Source: Aselliscus stoliczkanus (taxonomy: Eukaryota; Chordata; Mammalia; Chiroptera; Hipposideridae). From it: 64,000 nucleotides of DNA. Location: positions 31,558,352 to 31,622,351 of the forward strand of contig CM066728.1 in the NCBI GenBank assembly GCA_033961575.1. The letters are read 5' to 3'. Shown here one piece after another: positions 34,201-46,105 of the stretch. Numbering within the stretch: the stretch's first letter is position 1; each line of letters starts with the position of its first letter. Position numbers and translations under genes: made by a program. Under the pieces are notes generated by a model, which searched no databases, was not told the DNA's origin, and was given only the letters and a program-made list of their open reading frames with translations.

Positions 34201-35409
34201 GGAGACCATTTCACAAGCCTTCTCTTACACAATGAGAAATGTGTGCTACGCTGTGAGCAAGGCAAGCAGAGCACAGCCAGGCCACCGCCAGGACAGGGTT
34301 TCCCATCTAACATGGAAGGGGAGTCGCTCCGAATCCTCACTTACGTTCTTTAGACCATCAAAAGCATCGGCCAACACTGCTGTCTGGCTAATGTCAGCTG
34401 ACTTCTTAAAAGCAATTACCAAGGGATATTTTTGGAGAGTCAAATATATGTGGATACATGTGTTTAACTGTAAAATACCTGCTCTGAATATGCTCCTTCT
34501 TATATGATTCAAAAGAATTACACATGCAAATCCCCACGAAATAAGATCAAGTTACAGCCTAAAATATTCATCAGTCACTGTTGTCCTGGAACAGAATTAG
34601 ACCCTATTTGTTCCAAAGTGCTCTGCTAAGTAATGAGTTGGACCTTGAGAGAGCAATGACTATGCAAGTAAAAATTCAGCATCCATTAGGCAGTCGGTGT
34701 CAACACGCACAGCCTTGGGCCCTGGAGATGGTTTCCACCTTGAGAGGATCACTGCCAGGACCCCAGGATGCTCCCCGGCTGTGCAGAATTCCCACCTAGA
34801 CTCAAAGGCTTTTAACAGAAGTGCCTGCCCAGGCTCAGATTCTCATTCTACCCTTTAAACACAGAAGGCATCTTTGGAGTAGAAGTTCTGGTATGTGGCT
34901 GTCAAGCTTGGTTAAATTATGAAGCAGATCTACAAAAGCCCCCCAAATCTCCGAAAGTTGTGATTTCATCCAATTCTTTGGAGAGTCTTGTCTCACAGAC
35001 AGACAGGACTCTCAGGCCACAGGATTCCTCCTGTAGCACCAAATGACGTCAACATTGGATGTGAAATCAATGCCCAGAGCTCACAGCCCTTTGCATCAGA
35101 GATGAGTAATGCTGGCTGAGTCATTGTTTCTCTCCAGCTTTTCACAGCTCTCTCCAAAAAGCATCTTCATAATGGACCATTTCAGACCTCATTGCTTACT
35201 GTAATATTTTTTTATTTAATAACACTAGTGGTGAGCCATGTCTTGATGGTATTCCATAAAAACAATACTCATTGTGCTACCTTACCCTTCATTAATATTA
35301 TCATTTGTATGCCATAAAGATGCATTTTTTCCCATTTTTTCTTATATTTAGAGTGGAAGATATTGTTCTGTCATACTTGTTTTTGTTGTTTGTTTGTTTG
35401 GTTGTTTTT
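34201..35409. other. Unique sequence with a cluster of bZIP-type sites
   Basis: No repeat or gene is recognised. A full palindromic CRE, TGACGTCA, sits at 35044-35051 and an AP-1/MARE core, 'gctgagtca', at 35115-35123, with a second TGAGTAA nearby (35103-35109). This is a candidate enhancer, with no proof from sequence alone. Confidence 0.4.
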
Positions 35410-35425
35410 AAGAAATCAAGCCATA

Positions 35426-35904
35426 CATTAAGAATACATATTGATAGTTACAAAACAGTCACAGGGATGTAAAACAAAGCATAGCGAATATAGTCAATAA
35501 TATGGTAATAACTGTGTATAGTGCCAAATGGGTACTAGACTAGTCAGGGGGATCACTTCCTAAATTATATAAATGTCTATCCACCATGCTGTACACCTGA
35601 AATTAATATAAAATAATATTGAATATCAACTGTAATTGCACATTTTTAAAAAGGTGGAGGAAAGGTGAAGGGGAATAAGAGGTCCAAGTTTTCAGGTATA
35701 AAACAAATAAGTCATGGGGATGTAACATACAATATGGGGAATATAGTCGATAATATTGTGATAGCATAGTACGGTGTCAGATAGTTACTGGACTTATCAT
35801 GGTGATCACTTCTTTAGGTATATAAATGTTGAATAACTATTGTGTATACCTGAAACTAATATAATATTGTATGGTAGCTACATTTTAATAAAAATCTTTA
35901 AAAA
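35426..35904 (+). mobile_element. 5'-truncated L1, 3' UTR only, with target-site duplication
   Basis: A perfect 16-bp duplication 'aagaaatcaagccata' flanks it (35410-35425 and 35905-35920). The insert consists only of the L1 3' UTR, in two related units: about 35445-35640 ('ttacaaaacagtcacaggga' to 'tcaactgtaattg') and about 35705-35880 ('aataagtcatggggatgtaa' to 'gtatggtagctac'). Each has 'gtcaataata/gtcgataata', 'tgatcacttc/gatcacttcc' and 'acctgaaa..taatat'. It ends 'aataaaaatctttaaaaaaa'. The clean duplication suggests a lineage-specific insertion. Confidence 0.95.
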
Positions 35905-36104
35905 AAGAAATCAAGCCATAAGAAGGTCAATAATTTCTCAAAATTCACATAGCCTGTGAACTTTGAGTCTGTGCTTCCTAGTCATTGAGATAACATTTAC
36001 CTCAACTTAAAATTCGCTGAATTATTTCAAATTTAAGTAAAGGAAAAAGAAAGACTTCCACAGGGGCAGCGTAAAGTGCTGGTTATGTGCATACAGTCCT
36101 CGGA

Positions 36105-36475
36105 TTCTGAGTCATTCAAATAGCGACTTTTCATTGATCGCATGCTAGTGCCAAGCAGACAGCAAACAAGAGACAAAAGACTCTTGCTGTCATGTAGTTC
36201 CTATTCTTGGATGGGGCTTAAAAGTAGGGAGAAACAAACAGACTAACACACAATATAAATACATTTACAAGGGAGAGAGAGAAGGAGAAAGAATGCCAGG
36301 TAATCACAGATACAATGGTGGACACTACCATTGAAGGATAAGATCAAGATTGACCTAGTGGTTGCCCTCTGAGCAAGTTCCTCATGAACTGAGTCCTGTA
36401 GGAAAGAAGGAGCCAGCCAGAGACAGAGCCCAGAGTAAGAGCATTCCAGGCAGAGGGAGCAGCAAGGAAGAAAAG
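36105..36475 (+). repeat. Ancient dispersed repeat, family unassigned
   Basis: 'agagacaaaagactcttgct', 'ggggcttaaaagtagggaga' and especially 'gagcattccaggcagaggga' with 'gcagcaaggaag' belong to the old family seen at 20.2 kb. Confidence 0.6.
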
Positions 36476-36479
36476 AGAG

Positions 36480-37110
36480 ACAGAGCCTCAATCTCAGCCC
36501 CAACCCTGTCTGGTTGTGTGGCCTCAAGCATGTTACTTAACACATCTAGTGCCTTTGCTAAAGGACATCCTTTCAAAGGGTCACAGTAGCTAACTTACAG
36601 GGACTTACAGGCATTACATGAGAATGGTACATAGTAGGGCCAGCCGAGTGGCGTGTTGGTTAAGAGCTGTCTTGGGACGCCAGTGGCCCTGGTTTGGATC
36701 CCACATATGAGGGCCAGTGACACTGCCCTCTACAGCTAACAACAGCTCCACCTGGAGCTGGGCTGTGCGAGCCCCGGCGATGGTGTAGGCTGCAGCCCCT
36801 GCTGCAGTGGGCTGCCATAGGCTACAGTGAATGGCCGGCAGCCAGAGTGAGTGGCTGGCAGCCAGCATGAGCTGCCAAGAGCCGTCGTGAGCGGCCATCC
36901 AGAGGCCGGTGACTGATCTGCCTCACCTAGGAAGAACGCAATGATAATATCAACATGGGCCAGTGAGGCAATGTCCTCCACAACTAGACTGAAGAACAAA
37001 AAAAAGGACAACAACTTGTCTGTTCCCCTCCCCCAGTTCTGCAATAAAAAAATCTTTAAAAACAAAAAAAAGAATGGTACATAGTAATTACTCATTGAAA
37101 GATAGTTGAT
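36480..37110 (+). repeat. MIR SINE split by a VES insertion
   Basis: The MIR reads 'caatctcagccccaaccctg', 'ttgtgtggcctcaagcatgt', 'tacttaacacatctagtgcc', then 'agaatggtacatagta', is interrupted at 36637, and resumes at 37087 with 'attactcattgaaag'. This places MIR as older than the SINE. Confidence 0.8.
36637..37070 (+). mobile_element. Long-class VES-type SINE
   Basis: A perfect 16-bp duplication 'agaatggtacatagta' flanks it (36621-36636 and 37071-37086). It has head 'gggccagccgagtggcgtgt', B box 'ggtttggatcc' (36691-36701), 'gagggccagtgacactgcc', an inner block with 'gtgaatggccggcagccaga' and 'gtgagtggctggcagccag' in tandem, then 'aacatgggccagtgaggcaa', 'aactagactgaagaac', 'caataaaaaaatcttt' and an A-rich tail. 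Overlapping minus-strand frames at 36614-37095 read the SINE antisense. Confidence 0.95.
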
Positions 37111-37182
37111 TTCCTATCTTAAGTTAAACCCTTTGAGATTCACTAAACACTGATTTTAAAATTTGTGTATGCTTTGATCTTG

Positions 37183-37214
37183 TTGTTGTTTTGTTTGTTT
37201 GTTTGTTTGTTTGA
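37183..37214. repeat. (GTTT)n microsatellite
   Basis: A GTT run followed by about six GTTT units. Confidence 0.9.
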
Positions 37215-37334
37215 GCAAGGGCCTGCACAAAAGAACAGCAAGGAACTTAAAATCACAGAAGAGTCAGTTTATAGTTCCTACAAAGCTTGTAAATCAGGGT
37301 TAAATTTCTTTATAGGAGAAAATAAAATGTCACT

Positions 37335-37440
37335 CATTTGGGGGCAGGGATAATTTCTGTATTAGACACAGCAGTATAGTACCTAGGGCCCACAATACTT
37401 TGGGAGTGGGGGATCAACAGAAATGTTCAATTTCTTCAAA
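37335..37440 (+). repeat. Possible L2 3' fragment
   Basis: 'gggggcagggataatttctg' followed by 'agcagtatagtacctagggc' recalls the L2 tail, diverged and incomplete. The sequence 37441-38775 holds no recognised repeat or gene. Confidence 0.45.
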
Positions 37441-38779
37441 AATCAGTAGAAAGGAAAAGAACTTTAAGGTCAAAGAAAGTTTTTAAATATATAGTATTAC
37501 TTATTTGCCTTTATACACCAATACAATCATAAAATCTAATTTTTAACATTGTCCTAGGAGAAGGGGTCCACCAAGGCAAAGTCTCTAGGACCCACAAAGG
37601 TCAGCGTGTGGGTCTTTTTGAGGCAGATCCCTATGTCTACACAGGAAGCGCTGCATGGTGGTGATCTGGTTGGAGGTGGAGCTAGGGAGTTTGTCTCGCT
37701 GCTCAGCTGGCACAGAAAATACAAAATGGCCACACGGAGTATTTGTTTATGTAAGTAGCTTTGGGGCATAGTGATCAATGTGGTGAAGCAGAGGGCTGAA
37801 GTTAAACTGAAAATAACCTGAGGGATACAGCGAGGCCCCCAACTCAACAACCTGTCTAAGCCTAGGACTCACGGGGAGGAGGGTATTACTCTAGCCCCTT
37901 CACCATGGCTTTTCACTCCGGAGCCCCTGTGGCTTCCAGGGTTTCCTTCACTGGCTCTGCCACTCACGCTTCATCCTTGCCTCATCTCGGCTTATTTTCC
38001 TGCCGTACCCCCAGCTCTGCTTTTCCTTGGACCACCCAGCCCAGATCTTTGCCCATTTCCCAATCCCTTCATTTCCCCTAACCCAGCATGACCACAATGG
38101 GTCAGTCCAGATGTACTTAAGTACACAGTATGTGGGGCCACTAACTTATGGCCATGTCATTGCCAAGGCCCCTGGCAGAATACCCATTCTGCAATACCCA
38201 TTCTAATTGCATATGGGCTTTGATGTTCTGGATTGTATTTCAATTAAGATGACTTGTGCTCTTGGTCATCAGAATTCACACATTGTTGTGTCATTAATAA
38301 TGAGACATACAGTCACAGCTGCAGTGACATTATCTCTTGGCTTGATGTTTTTATTTTGCTTTGACTGCCCAAGAAGTATCTGGACTCTAAAAATTTACCA
38401 AAGAGGTAAGCTGCTTGGACAGGACTCTGGGTATGGACTCCAAAAAAAAAAATAATAAAAATTTTAAAACTAGGAAAACTCTCCTTCGTGACTGAACTCT
38501 CAGCCAGGACACCCCCCAGATGAAATTGGAAAGCTGGCCGAGAGCATCACGCCCCAAGCATAACTGGGGCTTCTTCAGCTCTGAGCCTGCCACCCCACCA
38601 TCTCCCAAATACAACCTGACATCCTGGAAACTCTCTTACTTACTCATACACTCCACTGGGACCTAGGCCAGGGGAAGTCACATTTTAATTCTAACACTAG
38701 TTGTGAATAAAAGGCAGTAAGGGTTGTATGCACCAAGAAGTAAGTAGAAGTATCTTATTTGGGGGCTACTGTGACTTTT

Positions 38780-39200
38780 CGTAAAGCTGAAATTATTTTT
38801 CATTTTTTAAATTGATTTTTAATTATAAAAGAAATCTATGAATACATTTTTCTTTTCACAATAGAACAATATAGATAAGGCTCAGACCCCCTTTAACATT
38901 GCTTATTCCAGGTATCCTCTGCTCTCTCCGTCCTGGGATGGTTACTAGTACATCTTTCAGATCTTGTACTAATTTGCATCCATGGTGTACTCACAGGAAA
39001 AAGATAAGAGTATTGCTTGGCGATTACTTTTTATATAAATGAAATGAAAAATACTTTAATATGTTTTATACTGTGTGTTTTTGCTCTTCCACGTTAGAAT
39101 TTACTTTGTATTTCATTTTTAACTATGCTATCACATTTATAGTATAAACATAGTAAAGCATGTTTTGTCATTCCTCTATTGATGGGCTTGCTTGAAATCT
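38780..39200 (-). repeat. Old LINE fragment, antisense
   Basis: A/T-rich antisense LINE pattern similar to 28.0-28.5 and 49.4-49.8 kb: 'aattataaaagaaatctatg', 'tgcatccatggtgtactcac', 'cattcctctattgatgggct'. The sequence 39201-39930 has nothing further recognised. Confidence 0.5.
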
Positions 39201-39934
39201 TACCTATCAAGTGAGTGTCTTTCTTAGTATTCTTCTCAATCGGAGCACCTGGCCACAAGTAATTAATATACCAATTACCATACCAGAAACAGAAGATGAG
39301 AGTGTTAGACTTCCAAAGTCATAGTTTGAAAGGCAACAAAAAAAGTTCCAAGAAAGGATTCCTCTCCTGTTTGTTCCTGAAAGCCAATGTGGAGACAGCA
39401 TGTGCATTCACAAAGGGAGGCTGTAAAACAAAAATCTTTAAAGGGAAAACAAACTGCTGAGGGTTGGGAAGTGGAAAGAAATGAGGCTGGGCTAACAACC
39501 ACTCTACATCAGTGAGAATACTAATGGAAAAAGTTACACTTTGGGATTTTTATGGGACGTGGCCTTTGTTTTAGCACCCGCTCTCACTCCTCATTTAAGG
39601 GAACAGTGGCCCTAAGTCCTTTCCCACCGTTCACGTAGATTGATAGACTAGACCCTTCATTAACTTACTCTGGGCTTGTCTGGCTTTGTGTTAAATTTAA
39701 TTAACCTAGTTAACTGGTGCTGGGCCGCATTGAAATAAAACTCTGTGGAAAGCACAACAAGTGGACAGTTAAGTTTGTGGTCCTGGTGTATGGTCACTTG
39801 GGTGTTATCATGGGAAAGAGGGCATGTTCAGATTCAAGTTGCCTGACCTTTTAAGTCCTCCTAAATGGGAAACCTAACATTCTACATACAAGTTCAGTAG
39901 GAGCCCAGAGAAAGGGTATGGCGTAGGTTAATGG

Positions 39935-40240
39935 AAACACAGAGTCCAGACTCCAATCAGTGGTCCATAAGGCACTCGGTGGCCAACGTCCGAGCCTCGG
40001 GCCCAAACCCTGGGCTGTAGTCCCAGCTGTGCCACGCATGTGCTGCACCATCAAAGGCATACGGCTTATCTTCTTCATGCTTTAGTTTATCCATCTATAA
40101 ATCAGGGATAATAACACTGTTTTCATAGGATTATAACAATTCAGTTCAATTGTTGATGTAGAGTGCTAATTCAATGCAGTGCCTGACACATAGTAAACAT
40201 TCAATATATGTTCACTTTTATCAACATAAAAATGGTTGGT
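39935..40240 (+). repeat. MIR SINE remnant
   Basis: 'gctgtagtcccagctgtgcc', 'tttagtttatccatctataa', 'atcagggataataacactgt', 'gcagtgcctgacacatagta', 'aacattcaatatatgttcac' are all in MIR order. This is a fairly complete copy. Confidence 0.9.
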
Positions 40241-40332
40241 ATTCAGCCACGAAAATTCTGGATGTGGATCTAAATGATTATATGGTGAGTAAGTATTACT
40301 TGTGATTTCTTTTTTTTGTTTGTTTTTTTAAC

Positions 40333-40746
40333 ATGAAAGAAGACCTAGATAATGTTTACCGGGAAAAGCTAGATACTAACGTCCCACATCATGACTCAGC
40401 TGTGACGTTTATCACAGATCTGAAATTCCAAAACTCCAAAGCTGGACTTTCAGAATTTGAGACTTTCTTAAAAGGGATGCTTGACGTTGTAATAATCTCC
40501 CCCACAAGTCAGCCCCCATTGCTCCAGTTTTCTTCACCATTCCAGGTCTGTTTAGCACCTGAGCACAAGCTTGAGATGATCCTTTTTAAAAGAAGGCCGA
40601 AGCTAAGTGACAGCCGGGCAGACTCCTCCAATGAGGCTCCGGGCCAGCTTCTGGGATCTAAACAGTGGCTAATTTGCTTTCTCTGGAGGGGGAAATGTAA
40701 TTCCCCAAAGACAGAAAGGAACAGTGTTCAAAATGAAAATGAGTAA
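40333..40746 (+). other. Open frame of 137 codons, coding status unsupported
   Basis: This frame has an ATG start and runs 137 residues in repeat-free sequence, unlike most long frames here. The peptide is hydrophilic with scattered Lys/Arg and no signal peptide, membrane segment or domain that I recognise. The start lies right after a T-rich run and I see no clear upstream promoter. By chance alone a window of this size should give frames of roughly this length, so I treat it as unproven. The surrounding 40241-41203 is unique. Confidence 0.15.
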
Positions 40747-41202
40747 CCCATTCATCTGTCTTAGCCATCGAGACCCTCAGCTTCTCCAGCTTGCTGTCAC
40801 CTTCCGCAAACCCCAGCGTTACTAAAGACACATTTAATGTGCCTGCTTCTATGTCTTTGAACAAAGTTGCAACTCGAGCTCTTCCCTCAAGAGCAAAACT
40901 TCAAATCTGTCCGGAAATAGTGTGTATTGTTTGTCAGTGGCTATGACTCAAATGTCAGGTTCTGCTTGTGCACTCTCAGTTCCCAGGCACACCAGACGGC
41001 CCGTGTTTATTCAGTGCCTTGGTTTCTCTTCTCCTGAAGCAAGGGAACTAGAATGTGCTCCTAACTGCTGGGTTTGTAAAGAGCTATGCAATCCCTGAAG
41101 TAGAGTTGTTTGAAGTTCTCTGGAGGTCACAAAGGGCCACCTTGGGGAAGGAGCAACCACAGCTAAATCCTCTAACATCTCACAGTAAAGTTGGAGTTTC
41201 GG

Positions 41203-41203
<1 letters not shown>

Positions 41204-41254
<51 letters not shown>
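41204..41254. repeat. (CA)n microsatellite
   Basis: About 25 CA units, producing HTHTHT and CVCVCV runs in overlapping frames. Confidence 0.97.
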
Positions 41255-41255
<1 letters not shown>

Positions 41256-43025
41256 GATGGTTCCCTAGAAGTTTCCACCAAAAGAGCCCTTTAAGATGTG
41301 AAAATGCGGACTCCCTCTCCCTGGGCTTTCTTCTGAAGAGAACCGGATTATACCACCAGCTGTCTCCTCCTTCTTCCTTTTTGTTCACGGTTTCTTTAGC
41401 TAAATGACACTGAGCGGATTGGAACCATAAGGTTCTGTCATGGTATTTTTGCTGCATCACTTGATTCTATTAATCCTGAAACGGCAGGGCAGGTGGTTTC
41501 TAGGGAACCCCCCCTCTATCCCCCCTGCCCACCCCCAGCCTGGCTGCTCATTAGGCTTGGGAGCCTGGGTATGAGAGGGATGCACGATCACCCCATGGCT
41601 GAATCTCTCAACATGGCTTTGTGCTGAGAGAAAACTTTACAGGCCTAACTCAGCTTCAGGGGGGACAATGGCTGAGGGCCCCAGAGGGCAAGACTTGGGA
41701 GACTGGCTCCCAGGCACTGGATGGACAGGGGAGAATTTGGTTCTGTGCCACCAGGCTATGCTCACTAAATGTACAAAGTCAACTATTCTCTAAGTGCCTG
41801 TCCATGTTAGTAATGGCGGTTGTTTTACTGCAACCCTGAGTCCTATCACCCCTCAGCCCGGCTGTGATGCTTGAGAGTGTTTTCAGCAAATTAAAAAAAA
41901 AATGTAGGAAACAGAGCGAGGCAGCACAACATCTGCTGCCAAGTTGTTGTTTAAGTCCTATGGTTCCAGCTTACCCAGTTGTGATAGTGACAAAGTATTA
42001 GGAGAAGGGGCCCTCCATTAGGTGAGTGGCAGCTGCCACTGCAGTCTGACCCAGGGCCTCCCACTGGGACCTTGGATTTAGGAAAGAGCTCTAGAAACTG
42101 CCTGATGCCTGAAATTCAACTGCAAGCACATCAGTACTATCCTCCCCTGCCAAGGTCTCAAACCGGTGGTCCAAAGATGTTTGAATCTCAAAATGTTTTA
42201 GGGTTTTTTTTGAATGTCTGAGTTTCTGCTTAAAATCAGAAGAGCTGCTTACACTGAGCCCTCCTTCCTGGAGGGCGACAATCACATATGGCTGACAGGT
42301 GGCCAGCCTGCTTAGACGATGCCAGCGCTCTCTCATTCCTCACAGAGGCCATCAGTCCCACTCTGGTCCCCACAGCATCCATGCTTGCTCTTGTCTGGTG
42401 CTGTCTCACCTTCACAGATGTACGTTGCCTGCTTGGCAACATACATAGTTATTCTGGTTTTATTGCAAGTCGAATCTTGTTTTATCTGTATGTTTTGTTT
42501 GTAAGGAGGAGAGGGGCTGCAGGATCACTAGATTTCTCCTGAATCTATATCCATGCCTTTTACGTGATTGATTTATTTTAATATCAGACTGCTTTTAAAG
42601 AAAAGAATGATGGATGGTCATCTCTGCTTTAATGTGCATGAAGAGGATGAGAACAGATTGGATTGAGAGGCGAAGAGAGAGAGCGAGTAAGGTAAAGATG
42701 GATGCACAAGAGTCTGGAAAGGGTCTCCACTAGCAGAGTGGATCCAGCTTTGATATGCCCACAGGCATGTCCTATCTGTTCTGCCCATTATTTCTAATGC
42801 ACACACACAAAATAAATTTCTTTTAGGGACAAGATTTAAAGATCAATTGATCAATGGCTGATTCTAGACCTGGGGCAGGGAATATGCATGATAAGCCTGG
42901 AGTATCTTTTGATGCCAGGAAATCAGAAAGCACTAAAACAAAACAAAAGAAACCAAAATGCTATACAAAGGGACACAGAGCCAACAAGAAGAGCTCTCAA
43001 TGACCATGTAGAAAAATTTTGGGTA
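41255..43025. other. Unique sequence, no gene recognised
   Basis: Contains a C-rich patch (41508-41540) and a 10-bp poly-A near 41892. Frames at 42091-42542 on both strands overlap and have no motif. No repeat family is secure. Confidence 0.45.
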
Positions 43026-43029
43026 ACAA

Positions 43030-43815
43030 AATAAATAACATAGTATTGAATTAAAACTCAAAATATAAAATAAATGTTTTGAGCCATAATGGTTTAAATA
43101 AATTATTGAATAAAGTAATAAATGGAGGGAAAAAAGAAAAATCTCCCAAGCAGAGGAATTTCCCATAAATGATGTAGATTCCCCACCCTCAAGAAGATGA
43201 AGCATAAGCCCCCTCTCCTTAAGTGTGGGCAGAACGACTTATCTCCCCAAGAGTACAGTATGGGAAGGGGAAAGAAAGAGGAACTTTACAGTGGAGACAC
43301 CTGGCAAACACCAGGTGATTAAGAATAATATCCTCAGTGACAATCATGGTGATGTGTGATGAAAACAGTGCTTTATCTGTGTTGTCTTCTTCCCCCCAAA
43401 CCCATAATCCCAGTCTAATTATGAGAAAAACTCAGAGAAATCCCAATTGGCAGGTTGCTACACAATACCTGACCAGTAGCCTCAAAACTGTCAAAGTCAT
43501 CAAAAACAAAGAAAGTCTGAGAAACAGCCAAGAGGAGACATGATAACTAAATGCGATGTGGTATCCTAAATGGGATCCTTGTCAGGATAAGGATAGAAGG
43601 TGAAAAGCAAGGAAACCTGAATAAATTATGGATGCTTGTTAATAATAATGTACCAATATTAGTTCAATAATTTTAACAAATGTACCATGCCAGTGTGAGA
43701 TATTAATAATAAAGGAGATTGGGTGTAGGATATACAGGAACTCTCTGTACTATCTTCATAACTTTTATGTAAATCCAAAAGTATTCTAAAATCAAAGGTA
43801 TATTTTAAAAATCAA
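43030..43815 (+). mobile_element. Old L1 LINE 3' end
   Basis: Landmarks of an old L1M 3' UTR: 'tttacagtggagacacctgg', 'caaacccataatcccagtct', 'acctgaccagtagcctcaaa', 'gtcatcaaaaacaaagaaag', 'taataataatgtaccaatat', 'aactctctgtactatcttca'. The 68-residue frame at 43337-43543 lies within it and is not a gene. Confidence 0.88.
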
Positions 43816-43866
43816 TTTATTTCACATTAAACTCTCAGTCCCCAGCTCTTTAAGAATGCAACATTT

Positions 43867-44083
43867 GGGATGACCAGTTAGCTCAGATGGTTAGAGCGCA
43901 CGCTTATAACACAAGTCTGCCAGTTCAATTCCCACATGGGCCAAGGAACTGAGTTCTCCACAACTAGATTGAAACAACTACTTGACTTGGAACTGATGGG
44001 TCCTGGAAAAACACAGTGTTCCCCAATACAATTTCTTAAAAAAAAACATATATATATATATATATATATATATGAATGTAACA
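43867..44083 (+). mobile_element. Monomeric VES SINE
   Basis: A single tRNA-like head with A box 'agctcagatggttagagcgc', B box 'agttcaattcc' (43922-43932), 'cacatgggccaaggaactga', tail 'ctggaaaaacacagtg' and 'ttccccaatacaatttctt', poly-A and (TA)n (44048-44073). The flanks 'gaatgcaacatt' (before) and 'gaatgtaacatt' (from 44084) are the target-site duplication. It is the cleanest single-head copy here. Confidence 0.92.
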
Positions 44084-44095
44084 TTATATCAGTAA

Positions 44096-45854
44096 TCCAA
44101 AAATCAGAAAGCGAGTACCCTGTTTAGCTGCCATTCCACAACCTGCAACCTTAGTTGCCAAGTGAAATAGGAAGAGAAAGATGCCCCCAATCCCACCTTC
44201 CAAATCTCACACAAGTGCATCTAACTGGCAGAGCTTAATTCACCTATAGGAGCCTATAATCCTGAAATGTGCACCGAATAATATGGAAAAGCATGCCAAG
44301 TACCAAGCGACCATATGAAGTGCAGGTGGATCTGTCGTCACACCACTTGTTCTCTCCAATGCTGAGGCTAAATGTAACCGGTCACTGATCGCTGTGCTTA
44401 CATTTTTCCTATACATGCCCCTGCTTTCCTCAATTATATTCCATTCCTACTCCAACTTAAGGACCATGGCTCAATTTAGAAGATGTTTAAACATACTAGT
44501 GGGAAAGTCTGTGAGTACTTAAAGTTTTAATGGTCATCTTACATATTTCCAAAATATAGCAAGCTTAGAATACTCAGCTAAGGGCTGTAGGTAAGAAAAA
44601 TGAAGCAGACACCTCTTTTGTATGAAAAAACTGCCATTCTTGTTAAGGGGACATTATGTGAACACAAATCACTCTGTCACAAGACAGAACACTGTAATGT
44701 CATGTATGCTAACTGAGCAAATATCACACAAAATCATTATGCAAATTGAATCCAGTGATGTGATGGGGCTTTGAAAAGGACAATAAAAATTAAAATATTA
44801 TTTTACTCATAGACATATTGTCCACACTGTTGTATATCTCTGCACATATAACTATAACTACAGACAACTTTAAGTTTGAAATTTAGTTACATAAATGAAA
44901 AGATATTACATGTCACTATTTTCAAACCATCATAATACTACATTTATTCACTGAAGCTTTCTAAACAAGGAAATCCATCAATTGCCCTCACAATTAGTTT
45001 TTCTTCTTTGATGAATCAACCTAGCAAGCATTCTCTTTAAACCTGACTACTGTCATCTGCTCTTTCTAGCTTATATATTATCATTAAGATGCTACCTGTT
45101 TGGTGGGGAATATGCAAACACAGCACCAATTTTCTTTTCCATTTAATAGGCATTATTTCCCTAAAAGAAAATAGCCCTGCAAGAAAATGTTCTAGCTGGG
45201 ACTTGAAACCGAAAAACAGATATTAAGGGCCTATTAGTGAGGGCCAGAACGGTGGAGTCACAGAGGTCATCCATCCACATCAGTCCCTTAACCTTACACA
45301 GACTCTGACAGATTCAAACTACATTTGACTGCTTTTGCAGATGAAAGCCTCATGAGGTTCTCAGTTGCAATGTGCAACGAGCTCTACTTTGCTAAGAGAA
45401 TCAGCCTCCCTTCTACTTACAGCTTTCCCCAACAGGATAGAACACAGCTGTTCCTCCCTTCTCCCCTGGAGCCAGATGGATAACTTAAAGGGATCAAGTA
45501 CGTAGGTGGGGGGACTCCATAAAGCCCTGTAATGAACTGGCAGGCTTGTGTCCTTTAATTGGGGGAAGGGCTCTGCAGCGACAGAAACTAAACATCCAAG
45601 TCTAGTGTTAATTGTAATTTTTTTCAAGAAAAGTGGCAAATCAGGTTCATCATATGAAATTCTCCTTAAAAAGAAAACAACCAACAATAGCAATGACTAT
45701 GTGGACCACACAAAACATGTCTTTGTAAGACATCTATCCAGATGCCAGAGGACTTTGGCCAGAGGTTTTTCCCCCAAAGTCTCATCTTCCTTGGGCTCAT
45801 CCTGAACATCCTTTACTGCTGCTTGCAGGCCATAGTCTCCTGGGTCCTGGAGGG
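44096..45854. other. Unique sequence, no gene recognised
   Basis: AT-rich with one octamer-like 'atgcaaat' near 44741. Frames at 45361-45805 on both strands have no motif. No secure repeat. Confidence 0.45.
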
Positions 45855-45859
45855 AGGCA

Positions 45860-46105
45860 GTGGCCTAGCGTTGGGTTTTGGACAAGCCTGGGATACAATC
45901 TTAGCTCTCCGTTTCTCAGCTGTGTGCTCCAGGGTTGTGTGCTCCAGGGCAAGACTCTGGAGCACCCTAAGCTCCTTTGCTCTTCTGTGGAAGAGAGCAC
46001 ATACCTACCAGAGCCCTTGTGAGAAATAAATTACACAATGCATGTGATCTGCTTAGCAGAGTGCCTGGCCCAGAGTACGCACACACTAAGAGTGGCTTGG
46101 AAATT
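45860..46105 (+). repeat. MIR SINE remnant with short internal duplication
   Basis: 'gcctgggatacaatcttagc', 'gcagagtgcctggcccagag' and 'tacgcacacactaagagtgg' fit MIR. Inside it 'gtgtgctccagggttg' is followed by a second 'gtgtgctccaggg', a recent small tandem duplication (about 45922-45950). Confidence 0.7.
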
